NCBI GenBank assembly: GCA_964540105.1
Contig: CAZILL010000003.1
Coordinates: forward strand, 124,001-188,000
Length of the DNA stretch: 64,000 nt
DNA from: DATKJY01 sp964540105
GTDB taxonomy: Bacteria; Zixibacteria; MSB-5A5; GN15; FEB-12
Direction: 5' to 3'
Shown here: one piece after another, positions 42,098-49,877 of the stretch
Layout: each line of letters begins with the position of its first letter
Position numbering within the stretch: position 1 is the first letter of the stretch
The notes under the pieces: model-generated
Databases searched by the model: none
What the model saw: only the letters and a program-made list of their open reading frames with translations
Told to the model about the DNA's origin: nothing
Program-made: the position numbers and the translations under genes

Positions 42098-43132
42098 TTA
42101 CGGAAGTGGCGTGCCGCGTGTATGGCAATTGCGGCAGAGGTCTCTATAGAGAGCGCCGGCTTCACCGTTTTCACCAAAAGCAACCGTACCGGTAGCATAG
42201 ATCAGGCCGAAGGCATTCTGGTTGCCGTGACCTTTGTGGCAGGTCATGCAGCTCGGAGTCAGATCGGTCGGAGCGCCAACCCAGGCGGAACCGTCGGTCG
42301 GTCCCCAGTTACCAGTGGAGCTCATGACTTTCAAGCGATAGGCCTTCGAAGAAAACGTGGTACCGCTGATATTCGCATCCGCAGTAGGATGACGAATGAA
42401 ACCGGTCCCGTCGTTCATGTTGGCGTCGGTCGAACTGCCGTGGAAGTTAGTGTGGCACTGCTTGCAGTATGTGCCGTAGCCAGAACCGGTCGGGCTGGGT
42501 TCGTTGAAGTCAACGTTGGTCGGGCTATAATGGTCGCCGCCCATCGCAGCGGAACGCTCGAAAATGTCCTTAGTGGTGTTGTTCGTACCGATGGCGTAGG
42601 TCATGAAAGCAGCAGTCGGGGTGCCCGCAACCCACACGTTCGCGTTGCGATACAGATTGTTTACAACGCCGCCGATGGTGAGAGTTCTGCCGTGCGGCTG
42701 GTGGCAGTTGACGCACTCGAGACCATGGGTTCCCGGTGTAAACGTACCACCCGGAGCGACATCATGGCTACCCAGGGTGTGACCGGTGGCGTCGAAGTAC
42801 GGAGCAGTATTGTCACGGTTAAGTGCGCCGGCTTCACGACCGTTGGTCGGCGTGCCAGTCGGGGCAGCGAGAACATCAGGCGCCCAAAGCTGACCATCGT
42901 GGCAGGATAAGCAGAGTTCATTCACGGTATTGCGGAGGAGAGCCTCGTTAGGACCAGTACCGAGAGCAGTGAAATTGCCGCCGCCGTTGGCGTTGTAGCC
43001 GTGGGTCTGGCTGAAGTGCATCACATGGCACTCCTGACACTGCAGGGTAAGCCCGGTGTGGTAGTCACCCGCAAATGCGCCGCCGGCGAGCAAGCCGACC
43101 AGGCCGAGGGTGAGAAGAATTAGCTTTTTCAT
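42098..43132 (-). CDS. OmcS-like six-haem cytochrome c (putative nanowire subunit)
   Basis: 344 residues, signal peptide 1-21. CXXCH at 32-36 (CQECHVMH), 74-78 (CLSCH), 140-144 (CVNCHQPHG), 223-227 (CKQCH, followed by IRHPTAD), 295-299 (CMTCHKGHGNQNAFGLIY) and 333-337 (CRNCH, near the end). The number, order, spacing and distal histidines follow Geobacter OmcS, whose filaments carry electrons outside the cell. Linkers are Gly/Thr/Asn-rich beta or coil with no membrane anchor. AAAGGT precedes the ATG. It has its own promoter about 310 bases upstream and a long leader. Polymerisation is inferred from family resemblance. Confidence 0.85.
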   Translation of the reverse strand: MKKLILLTLGLVGLLAGGAFAGDYHTGLTLQCQECHVMHFSQTHGYNANGGGNFTALGTGPNEALLRNTVNELCLSCHDGQLWAPDVLAAPTGTPTNGREAGALNRDNTAPYFDATGHTLGSHDVAPGGTFTPGTHGLECVNCHQPHGRTLTIGGVVNNLYRNANVWVAGTPTAAFMTYAIGTNNTTKDIFERSAAMGGDHYSPTNVDFNEPSPTGSGYGTYCKQCHTNFHGSSTDANMNDGTGFIRHPTADANISGTTFSSKAYRLKVMSSTGNWGPTDGSAWVGAPTDLTPSCMTCHKGHGNQNAFGLIYATGTVAFGENGEAGALYRDLCRNCHTRGTPLP

Positions 43133-43437
43133 ACGTGTTACCTTTAAGTTTCCTCAATTGAAATGAGTTACTATTAGTTCCTATAACAATCAGAAGGTGT
43201 GTTTCCCGCGATTCCTCCTTTCACTGCCTTACAGCCTGCAAAAGTGTTGATATGAGCTTTGACTGAATTCTATCTGTGTCCGGATCATTGTGCATACTCG
43301 CATGAGCAGAAGGGAGTGGAGTGGCCGTCGGGCGGCATGTCTTGTGACACGTTTCACAAAGCCTGGTGTAGTTTCTCCCGTTTTCAAGCGACTCCAGCTT
43401 TGCCGAACCTGTGGCTATTGCTTTGCCCTTTCGTACC
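43133..43437 (-). other. Long leader of the six-haem cytochrome gene, with CRP-like palindrome and small frame
   Basis: About 305 bases between the promoter and the ATG. It contains a perfect CRP-like palindrome (43342-43359), a possible hairpin pairing CAAAGC.TGG with CCA.GCTTTG on the minus strand just upstream of it, and a 72-codon minus-strand frame (43221-43439) whose ATG sits about where transcription would begin. That frame includes LCETCHKTC, one CXXCH, but no signal peptide. An AAGGAGG follows its stop without a usable start codon. I cannot decide whether this is a coding, riboregulatory or purely protein-binding leader. Confidence 0.35.
43342..43359. promoter_or_regulatory. Perfect CRP-family palindrome TTGTGA-N6-TCACAA
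   Basis: TTGTGA at 43342-43347, CACGTT, TCACAA at 43354-43359. Fully symmetric half sites of the CRP/FNR superfamily type (TGTGA-N6-TCACA). It lies 209 bases upstream of the six-haem cytochrome ATG and downstream of the -10 at 43446, so it could repress that promoter or activate a second, unseen one. Confidence 0.55.
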
Positions 43438-43473
43438 ATGTGAAAAAGATAGCATGTAAAGAAAATATGTCAA
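43438..43473 (-). promoter_or_regulatory. Promoter and operator-like site of the six-haem cytochrome gene
   Basis: On the minus strand TTGACA (43473-43468), 16-base spacer, TATCTT (43451-43446) running into TTTCACAT. Read on the plus strand the operator-like part is ATGTGA-AAAAGA-TAGCAT (43438-43455), 15 of 18 bases equal to the site at 55593-55610. Spacer length and -10 are the same as at 55.6 kb. Confidence 0.6.
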
Positions 43474-43825
43474 GGAATATCTCTGTATTCTTTATCTCTT
43501 TTTAAGACAGGCAGAGAAGCTGACTTATCTTGTTGTCGTACAAGACGATCATGGCAGTTATTGGAAGGTCAGGGGGTGGATGAGTTGGCGAATATGTAGA
43601 AAAACTGAACTCGTCGACGAAAAGATTTCCATCCGTACTTTGATGTATACATTTGGCGATTCTGGATTTCCGACTCGTGGATCATTTCAGCCCACGTTGC
43701 ATTAATCTGTGGAGTTGTCAGAAAACAGACTCGCTACCGCAAGAAATGACTGTAATTGTGAGAGTTATCGAGAGATCAGAGTTGGCAGGCTTTACTCAGG
43801 TTGAGGGGTAGGCATCCTGGGAAGT
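43474..43825. other. Gap between the large cytochrome operon and the OmcS-like gene promoter
   Basis: About 350 bases with no gene I can support on either strand. A short inverted repeat CTTGT...ACAAG is present near 43528-43543. No T-rich terminator hairpin is evident for the operon that ends at 43826, so readthrough into the cytochrome genes downstream is possible. Confidence 0.4.
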
Positions 43826-44797
43826 CTATTGGAATCGAAAGCGTTGTATCCGCTTGCCGACTCTCTCGACAACGTAGAACTTGCCCCGACCGTCAGTCGC
43901 TATCCCGGCTGGATATGAGATATCGCCAAACCCGTGACCGTAGCCGGCTACTGTCGAGATAAAAATACCGTCTGCGGTGTAGACTTTGATTGTTTGGCGG
44001 AGGGCGTCGGATACCCAGATGAGAACGCTCCCTGTGCTGTCCCGGACAACGGCGATGCCCGAGCCGAGGGAGAGGTCGCCTCGTTCGACTTCATGCCCCC
44101 CAAAGCCTCGAAGGTAGTTACCCACGGTGTCGAATATCTTCACGGCAGGTTTGGCATACAGATCAGTCACCACAACGAGGTTATCGAAGACAGCCACCGC
44201 GACGGGGGTATTGAAGTCTTGCGGCTCCCCCCCTTTCTTGCCGATTGTCCTCTTGAGCTTGAACTCCGGGTCGAGAACGAAAACGGTCTGGAGATCGCCG
44301 CCGGCGACAACATAGAGGTTGTCGTGCTCATCGCGGGCCAAGGCTTCGGGTCGGAGGTTGAGCGTGGTATCGCCGAATATCTTGCCAAGACTGAATTGTT
44401 CCATCGGCGTCCCCCGGAAATCGAGCAGATCGATATAACTGGCCTGATTATCGACAACGATGAACTCACCGCGGCTATTGGCAATCACAGATCTTGGCTC
44501 ACCGGGGATGAGCTGATTCTTGTCGCGCGATGTCACAAAGTGCGGGAAGGAGAACTTTGGGATCAGGTCTTCATCGAAAATGACGATTCGGTTGTTGCCG
44601 GGATCGGCCACCAGGACTTCACGCGCGTGCGGGTCGCACGAAACCGAGGCGCAGTTGTTAAGCGGGGTCCCTTCGCCATCATCGAAGGCTATGGCGTCGA
44701 ACTGTACTCTGGAAGTGAACTCCTCCGCGAGCAATTTGCCGTCGGTCAATCCTGCGACCAGCAAACCAAGCGACACAGCGAGGAGATGACGGTTCAT
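43826..44797 (-). CDS. NHL/six-bladed beta-propeller secreted protein
   Basis: 323 residues with a signal peptide (to about 25). Repeats of about 45 residues carry the NHL pattern: REVLVADPGNNRIVIFDED, RSVIANSRGEFIVVDNQASYIDLLDFRG, ALARDEHDNLYVVAGG, AVAVFDNLVVVTDLY, and YPAGIATDGRGKFYVVERVGKRIQRF, enough for a six-bladed propeller. Such proteins bind proteins or ligands at the surface. It is the last gene of the cytochrome operon; a second propeller gene lies at 50866-51771. As I recall, the Geobacter omcS locus also has an NHL-repeat gene beside it. Role in cytochrome assembly or anchoring is inferred. Confidence 0.78.
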   Translation of the reverse strand: MNRHLLAVSLGLLVAGLTDGKLLAEEFTSRVQFDAIAFDDGEGTPLNNCASVSCDPHAREVLVADPGNNRIVIFDEDLIPKFSFPHFVTSRDKNQLIPGEPRSVIANSRGEFIVVDNQASYIDLLDFRGTPMEQFSLGKIFGDTTLNLRPEALARDEHDNLYVVAGGDLQTVFVLDPEFKLKRTIGKKGGEPQDFNTPVAVAVFDNLVVVTDLYAKPAVKIFDTVGNYLRGFGGHEVERGDLSLGSGIAVVRDSTGSVLIWVSDALRQTIKVYTADGIFISTVAGYGHGFGDISYPAGIATDGRGKFYVVERVGKRIQRFRFQ

Positions 44798-44799
44798 AC

Positions 44800-45393
44800 T
44801 CAGCGACTTCGAAATAACGCGTTGATCTTGCCGACAGCGTCGGAAGCCATCGATCGGGCCAGACGATCGGCTGACCGGACCGCGCCGATTCCGAAAAGCA
44901 GTTCACTGTTGTCCCCGCTACCATTTGAGACCCCGACCCAGATTGTTTTGTGAGATGCGCAGTCGATCAGCTTGGTGTTAAACGACACCTGGGGGACCTT
45001 ACCGAGGTAATTGTTGTCGATTTCAGTAAACTCGAGGACCGTGCCGGTGACGATGAAGTTGATCCCGAGTGCAAGAGCGAGGCTGTCGATTTGCGTCTCG
45101 GTGATCATGGCTGAGGATCGGACACGAAGGCGACGCATTACGTCGAGGGTATTGCCGTATTCGATGACCGCGTAGCGCTCATTGCCTGTGAGCAATGTCT
45201 GGAAATAGTCAGTGATTTTGACACCGACCTTCTCTCGGCCGCTGAGGTTGTCGAATGGAAGTACCGCAATGCGCGAACCTCTGGGGAGTGTCTCGGCCGC
45301 CGACTGGCGTGTTACCAGACTCGGACCACAGGCCGCCAGCAGGATTGTTGTCATTGCCAGTGCAAGAACGATCGTTGTTGAGTGATGCCTCAT
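44800..45393 (-). CDS. CsgG/GNA1162-like outer-membrane lipoprotein (first of a pair)
   Basis: 197 residues. Signal with lipobox LLAAC (about 18-22). The mature part has ETLPRGSRIAVLPFDNLSG, then ALALGINFIVTGTVLEFTEIDNN and VSFNTKLIDCASHKTIWVG, the layout of the CsgG/TolB-N/LpoB-like alpha-beta domain (IAVLPFxN ... xxxxADxVVxGxV ... xxDxxTGxxLWx). CsgG forms the curli export pore; short relatives have other envelope roles. It lies nine bases after a second, related lipoprotein gene in the cytochrome operon, so a role in exporting or anchoring cytochromes is possible. Confidence 0.7.
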   Translation of the reverse strand: MRHHSTTIVLALAMTTILLAACGPSLVTRQSAAETLPRGSRIAVLPFDNLSGREKVGVKITDYFQTLLTGNERYAVIEYGNTLDVMRRLRVRSSAMITETQIDSLALALGINFIVTGTVLEFTEIDNNYLGKVPQVSFNTKLIDCASHKTIWVGVSNGSGDNSELLFGIGAVRSADRLARSMASDAVGKINALFRSR

Positions 45394-45402
45394 ACGGACC
45401 GC

Positions 45403-45990
45403 CTACTTTGCCGAAGCGCTGAAAGATTCCACGAGCTTCCGACAGACCTTTGCCGTCATCTCGCCCAACGTGTATGTCTCACCAAACGAGAAGATCGGAA
45501 ACTTTGGCCCCCCCTTCTCAGTGATCTCGCTGCTCCATACGACCTGCCCTGACTGACAGTCGATGAAGCGAACGGTCACGGAAACGAGTGGGAATTCCTC
45601 CTGCCCGGAACGAACCATGCCGTAATCCTTGACAGCGCCGACGAAGATCCCCTGCACCTTGGCGCTGTCTCCCATCGACTTGGCTTCATCCTTGGAAAGA
45701 CCGTCGAGCCAGTTGGGACGTTCATCCTTTATGATCGAGCGAAAAGTCTTCAGGAAATCCCCCATGCCGGTCACCTGGAAATCCTTGGCGAGCAGCAGTT
45801 CCGAAATGAAGCTTGACGAAACCTTTTCCGAGGCGGTTCTCTCGGCGCTCAAGTTGGAAAACGGGATTACGGCCACTGTCTGATACACTCCGAAATCTGC
45901 TTCCCGGTTGACATAAGGGCGGTGTCCGGCGCATGACGCCAGGGTCATGATCATCACAGCCGTGATTGCGAATGCGTGAAGGAACTTCAT
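45403..45990 (-). CDS. CsgG/GNA1162-like outer-membrane lipoprotein (second of a pair)
   Basis: 195 residues. Lipobox TLASC at about 16-20. The domain pattern is as in its neighbour: YQTVAVIPFSNLSAERTASEKVSSSFISELL, DSAKVQGIFVGAVKDYG and VSVTVRFIDCQSGQVVWSSEITEKGG. The two proteins are paralogous in layout but quite different in sequence, so they may form a heteromer. It sits between the outer-membrane barrel gene (15 bases) and the other lipoprotein (nine bases), as part of one operon. Confidence 0.7.
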   Translation of the reverse strand: MKFLHAFAITAVMIMTLASCAGHRPYVNREADFGVYQTVAVIPFSNLSAERTASEKVSSSFISELLLAKDFQVTGMGDFLKTFRSIIKDERPNWLDGLSKDEAKSMGDSAKVQGIFVGAVKDYGMVRSGQEEFPLVSVTVRFIDCQSGQVVWSSEITEKGGPKFPIFSFGETYTLGEMTAKVCRKLVESFSASAK

Positions 45991-46005
45991 ACTCTGTATC
46001 CTGCC

Positions 46006-47745
46006 TTAGATTTGAATATTCAAAGTGCTTTGAAACAGTCCGGCTATGCGCGTTCGTCGGTCGATCACCGGAGTGCTGGTGTACAAGTAGCTCAATGAAA
46101 CCGTTGTTCGCGAACTCAGATTGATGAACAGTTGCGCGTTCCAGGTATAAGGCTTGACCAAAACGCCCCGCTGCTGCTGTGCGGAGTCGGTCACGATCTG
46201 CTTCTGCTCCTGCCCGTTGTAGTTGACCCAGAGGCTGAACGCCCGACGGAAACTATATCCGATGTAACCTGAAAGAGAGCTGTTGCGGGTAGTGATAGTC
46301 GTGCGGTACGTCGAATAGACGTACGTGAGATTGATGTTGATGTTTGCCTTCGGGATGTATGTAAGGCCGGCGTTAATGTTCTGGGAGTAACTTCTATCCA
46401 GTCGTAGTACCGCCCCTTGGTACAAAGAGCTGTAACTGAGGCGCCCTTCAGCACGTCGTGAGATATTCATACGTGCATCAATCGTGCGCGTGAACTGGTA
46501 TCGCTGTTCAGGTACTGGCGGGTTGTGGTCATGGTTAAGCGACAAGTCCAGGAATGTCCGGAAATAGTTGAAGGGTCCGACGGCGACCGAACCATAATAG
46601 GTATCAAGAGTGTATCGCCCTTTGGAGTCGGCCGTGTCAATGCCTCCAACCAAGAGCTGTCCGCGTGAGGACTGCTGAAACAGCGTCCTTGTTACCGCTA
46701 GCCGGGTGTCGACTCCGTGACGGAGGTAACGGGTGAGATTCGAGGTGAGCGCAAGGTACTCGGTTATCTGATTGGTGCCGAGGTCGCTGTTGATCTGATA
46801 TCCCTTGATAGCTTCGAAGGAGAGATAGCCGGTTGGGGCGTATGAAAGCTGGCCGGAGAAGACTTCACCCCGGTTATTGTTCTTGAGGCCGCGCTGGACG
46901 GTTGAGTAGAAGCGCCCTGAGTAGCTGGCGTTGCCACTGAAATTATAGACTGACGGCGAGGCGTAGAAAGCGCTGACTGAATGCGTGGTGGCGTCATTGT
47001 CGCGCCGACTGCCGAACCATCGGCGGGTCGAGTAGAAGTTGTACGATGTGCTCAGAGACCCAATCTCGGGGGAGGATTTAGTGATCCCCAAGGTTACGCT
47101 GCCGGTTCGCGTGAGATTATCCTGAGTAGCGGTCCGGTCCGAGTGCGCGCTCAGGCTGTTGAAGGTCGCCTGTGTCGTCAAGACCCCAGTTCCATAGGAT
47201 CCCTGCAAGATCAAGTTGCTGCTTCGTGCGTCTGAAATCGCGGTCGGGACGTCGAAGTACGAACGGTTATGACTATAGGTTGCCCCGAAGGTAGGCCAGT
47301 TCTCGAAGTTCGTCTGGACGGAGGTACGCCAGTCACGGAAGAATTGGCTGAATTCTGATTTCTGCGAGAAGTCGGTCACTTTCCGCTTGTACGGGGAATA
47401 ACTGGTCGAGATCGAGTAACCGTAACTCCGGAGATCAAGAAAGAAGATCGGCCGGAAGTCGCGATTCGACGTGTACGGATACCCGCGACGGGCGAGGTTA
47501 GCGGTGAACAGGAGCGTGTTCTTTGTGAACAGAACGTCCTGATAATTGAGAATGGCGGTTTCATACGTCCAGCTGTCGGAAGTCCACCTATCGGGACCGC
47601 TCCTTGTCGTGTCGCCCAAATTATCACGCGATTGCTGGTACGAATATGTCAGATGGCCAAAAAAGCGATCTGCTTTGACAAGGGGAGCACATGAAATCGA
47701 AGCCAGGGTGACCATCGCAAGCGCTCGCAGAAGTGGCTGTCGCAT
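46006..47745 (-). CDS. Outer-membrane beta-barrel (porin partner of a multihaem cytochrome)
   Basis: 579 residues from ATG 47745, with a signal peptide ending near PLVKA (about 26). The rest is almost continuous amphipathic beta strands with many aromatic and Ser/Thr/Arg residues (TSWTYETAILNYQDVLF, RRGYPYTSNRDFRPIFFLDLRSYGYSIS, VSLSYLYTSTPVIDRRTR), enough for roughly 20-26 strands. It contains no CXXCH. The start codon overlaps the stop of the 12-haem cytochrome gene (TGATG), so both are made in step, as for porin-cytochrome conduits such as MtrAB or Geobacter Omb/Oma. Homology to a named porin family cannot be judged by eye. Confidence 0.75.
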   Translation of the reverse strand: MRQPLLRALAMVTLASISCAPLVKADRFFGHLTYSYQQSRDNLGDTTRSGPDRWTSDSWTYETAILNYQDVLFTKNTLLFTANLARRGYPYTSNRDFRPIFFLDLRSYGYSISTSYSPYKRKVTDFSQKSEFSQFFRDWRTSVQTNFENWPTFGATYSHNRSYFDVPTAISDARSSNLILQGSYGTGVLTTQATFNSLSAHSDRTATQDNLTRTGSVTLGITKSSPEIGSLSTSYNFYSTRRWFGSRRDNDATTHSVSAFYASPSVYNFSGNASYSGRFYSTVQRGLKNNNRGEVFSGQLSYAPTGYLSFEAIKGYQINSDLGTNQITEYLALTSNLTRYLRHGVDTRLAVTRTLFQQSSRGQLLVGGIDTADSKGRYTLDTYYGSVAVGPFNYFRTFLDLSLNHDHNPPVPEQRYQFTRTIDARMNISRRAEGRLSYSSLYQGAVLRLDRSYSQNINAGLTYIPKANININLTYVYSTYRTTITTRNSSLSGYIGYSFRRAFSLWVNYNGQEQKQIVTDSAQQQRGVLVKPYTWNAQLFINLSSRTTVSLSYLYTSTPVIDRRTRIAGLFQSTLNIQI

Positions 47746-49862
47746 CAGTAGTTTTGCCCCGATGAATGATGACAATTGGCGTAACAGGTGGCCGAAGTAG
47801 CGCTTGTCGACCGCCATCCCTTGAGATGCCCCCCCTGAAGGAGCGCTTTCGGCCTGACACCCGGAGTCGGAGAACAGGCGGCAAACGGGAATGAAGTGCC
47901 GTGAATAGTCCCCACGCCTGCTCCGTTGCCACAAGTCGGCATCAGATCGTTGTCATAGATACCGGCGTGGCAACCGCGACACGACATGCTTTGCCCCCCT
48001 GCCAGCGTATGGTCCGTCTCTCGATGACGACTAAACCGCGACCCATTGGAGCCGCCGCCATAGTAGTTCCAGTCATGACAGCGCGTACAGAATGTTTGTT
48101 GAGCGGTTCCAAAACTCGCATTCTGTGTAACGTCGCGGAAGTAGGTCTCTGTGTAGAGCATCCCGGAATTGGGAGCGCCGTGACCGCTGGTCTCGTGGCA
48201 GTCGAAACAGCTGATCGGATTGTGGATACTGGTCTGGTTGAACGGAGGCAGCATTGTTCTCACGTTTCCGTTCTGGGTCCCGGGAACGCAGTAGGGATTA
48301 GCGCCCGCAGCAAGAACAGGGTGGAAGGCGTTGCCGGAAGTGGCGAATTGTGTGGCTACGTCGATTACCCGCGCACCCGTATCTGAAAAGGGGGCGGTTG
48401 CAGTACCGGTTGGCACGCGGGTCTGCAGTGAGGCGGCGCCGTCGACGTCGTGACACTTCAAGCAGAACTGATTCTGGACATCCAGAACGGTCGGCTCCAG
48501 AAACGCGGAGCTCAGGTTGCGCGAAAGAGTGGCGAAACCGGCCAGCGGCTGGCCATTGTCGGGGCCACGAAGATCGATCAGTCCGTTACGATGAAAAGCT
48601 GGGTCTGGGGAGCCAGTTGAAGGACTTCCCTCCATGTGGCAGACGCCACAATCCTTGTTTGTGATTGTTCCGGAAGCGCCCACTTTGATGCCGTGATGTC
48701 CCTTGAGATTGAATTCAGCCACGATAGCTCTACGGCCATTCCTGATGGTCGAATGACAGCTGACGCAGTCACCGCCGGGGTCGGGATTGTGTACATTGCG
48801 GCCAGTAGGCGTGGAATAGTCTCGGCCGTGACAATCGTAACAGTGCCGGTTCGCCGCGAATTGGTGCGCTGAGACTGTAGTGGGCAGAGGAAGCAGCGTC
48901 ATCCCTTCGATGGCACTCCCCCCAAGTCCGTCGGAAGACTTATGACATCCAAAGCAGAAGCGGCGAACCTGCGCCGTATCTGTGCGGATATTTGTCAAGC
49001 CGTACCAGCCGGGTCGCTGATCGCTCAGCAAGAAGTCGTTTGGGGCGGCGTTGCCATATCCGGCCGATCCATGCGGGTTATGGCAGTCGAAGCATGCCAG
49101 TCGCGCGCCCGAAGGAACATAGCCGCTTCCCGACGAGATGCCGTGACCGGTCTGGGCTCCCGGATTGACCGAGCGATCGAAGTAATATGCGATGTTCCGC
49201 GATGGGTCACTCATGCCTGTCGGTCCGTTGACATTGTGACACTTCAGGCACAGTGCGTAACTCTCAGGCAGCGAACCGAATTGCGATCCGGCTACTCCTG
49301 AGTACGACGTGTCGAGCATATCATGTTTCGACGGTCCGCCATGCACGTTGTGACAGTTATCGCATGCGCCGTTGCCGAAAGCATCCCTGACTGGCATAAT
49401 CGGGCTTGAGTAGTGCGTGGAGTACAACGGATCCTGCCAGATTGTCTTCCCGGGCCACCGTACCAGATTCGACAATCCGGGAAGGCGCAGACCGCCGGAG
49501 TTGTACTCAAAGTAGCCGGCATCGGAGGAGCCGTTCGGCATCCGGTCGGCCTCCTGAGCGGGATATCCTGCCGAGGCGCCAGTCGGTCGGTCGGCATGGC
49601 AGCCACCGAGCGACGCACTGAAGCAGAGTTCATTCGAGTTCTCTCGGAAGAGGCCAAAGGGCTGGGAGTTGGTCTCGTGAGAGGTGTGGCACTGTTCGCA
49701 ACTCCCGCGAGGGAGAGTACTCAGCCTGTACACACCGGTCGTTTGTGAACCGTGAGGGCTTCCCTTGTACAGCCCACCATCGGCGAGGATAACGGCAGAA
49801 GAGGCCAGACAGCCAATTCCGATGGCAGCGATCAGTTTTCGACGGAGAGGCTGGCTTGTCAT
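47745..49862 (-). CDS. Secreted multihaem cytochrome c, 12 CXXCH plus two unusual haem-like motifs
   Basis: 705 residues with a signal peptide (to about 27). Twelve canonical motifs: CEQCH, CDNCH, CLKCH, CFDCH, CFGCH, CYDCH, CVSCH, CGVCH, CLKCH, CFDCH, CTRCH, CRGCH. In addition CFSASLGGCH (Cys-x7-Cys-His) lies where a second haem would be expected after CEQCH, and CYANCH (Cys-x3-Cys-His) is ten residues from the C-terminus. Variant motifs are known to bind haem in some multihaem proteins. Translational coupling to the barrel gene suggests that it fills or caps the outer-membrane conduit. Total 12 to 14 haems. Confidence 0.85.
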   Translation of the reverse strand: MTSQPLRRKLIAAIGIGCLASSAVILADGGLYKGSPHGSQTTGVYRLSTLPRGSCEQCHTSHETNSQPFGLFRENSNELCFSASLGGCHADRPTGASAGYPAQEADRMPNGSSDAGYFEYNSGGLRLPGLSNLVRWPGKTIWQDPLYSTHYSSPIMPVRDAFGNGACDNCHNVHGGPSKHDMLDTSYSGVAGSQFGSLPESYALCLKCHNVNGPTGMSDPSRNIAYYFDRSVNPGAQTGHGISSGSGYVPSGARLACFDCHNPHGSAGYGNAAPNDFLLSDQRPGWYGLTNIRTDTAQVRRFCFGCHKSSDGLGGSAIEGMTLLPLPTTVSAHQFAANRHCYDCHGRDYSTPTGRNVHNPDPGGDCVSCHSTIRNGRRAIVAEFNLKGHHGIKVGASGTITNKDCGVCHMEGSPSTGSPDPAFHRNGLIDLRGPDNGQPLAGFATLSRNLSSAFLEPTVLDVQNQFCLKCHDVDGAASLQTRVPTGTATAPFSDTGARVIDVATQFATSGNAFHPVLAAGANPYCVPGTQNGNVRTMLPPFNQTSIHNPISCFDCHETSGHGAPNSGMLYTETYFRDVTQNASFGTAQQTFCTRCHDWNYYGGGSNGSRFSRHRETDHTLAGGQSMSCRGCHAGIYDNDLMPTCGNGAGVGTIHGTSFPFAACSPTPGVRPKALLQGGHLKGWRSTSATSATCYANCHHSSGQNY

Positions 49863-49877
49863 GGCTGCTTCATCTCG

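Noticed and set aside
42122..42910. 262-codon plus-strand frame opposite the six-haem cytochrome
   Set aside because: The minus strand encodes six CXXCH in OmcS order with signal peptide; the opposite frame is a shadow.
43133..43439. GEMM-type cyclic-dinucleotide riboswitch in the cytochrome leader
   Set aside because: GGCAAAGC occurs twice about 23 bases apart, which looked suggestive, but the GAAA-capped stem between and the following consensus are missing. Kept only as an unassigned leader.
43934..44953. 339-codon plus-strand frame opposite the beta-propeller gene
   Set aside because: Antisense to a protein with clear NHL repeats and signal peptide; its own translation has no recognisable domain or signal. 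Typical mirror frame of a G+C-rich gene.
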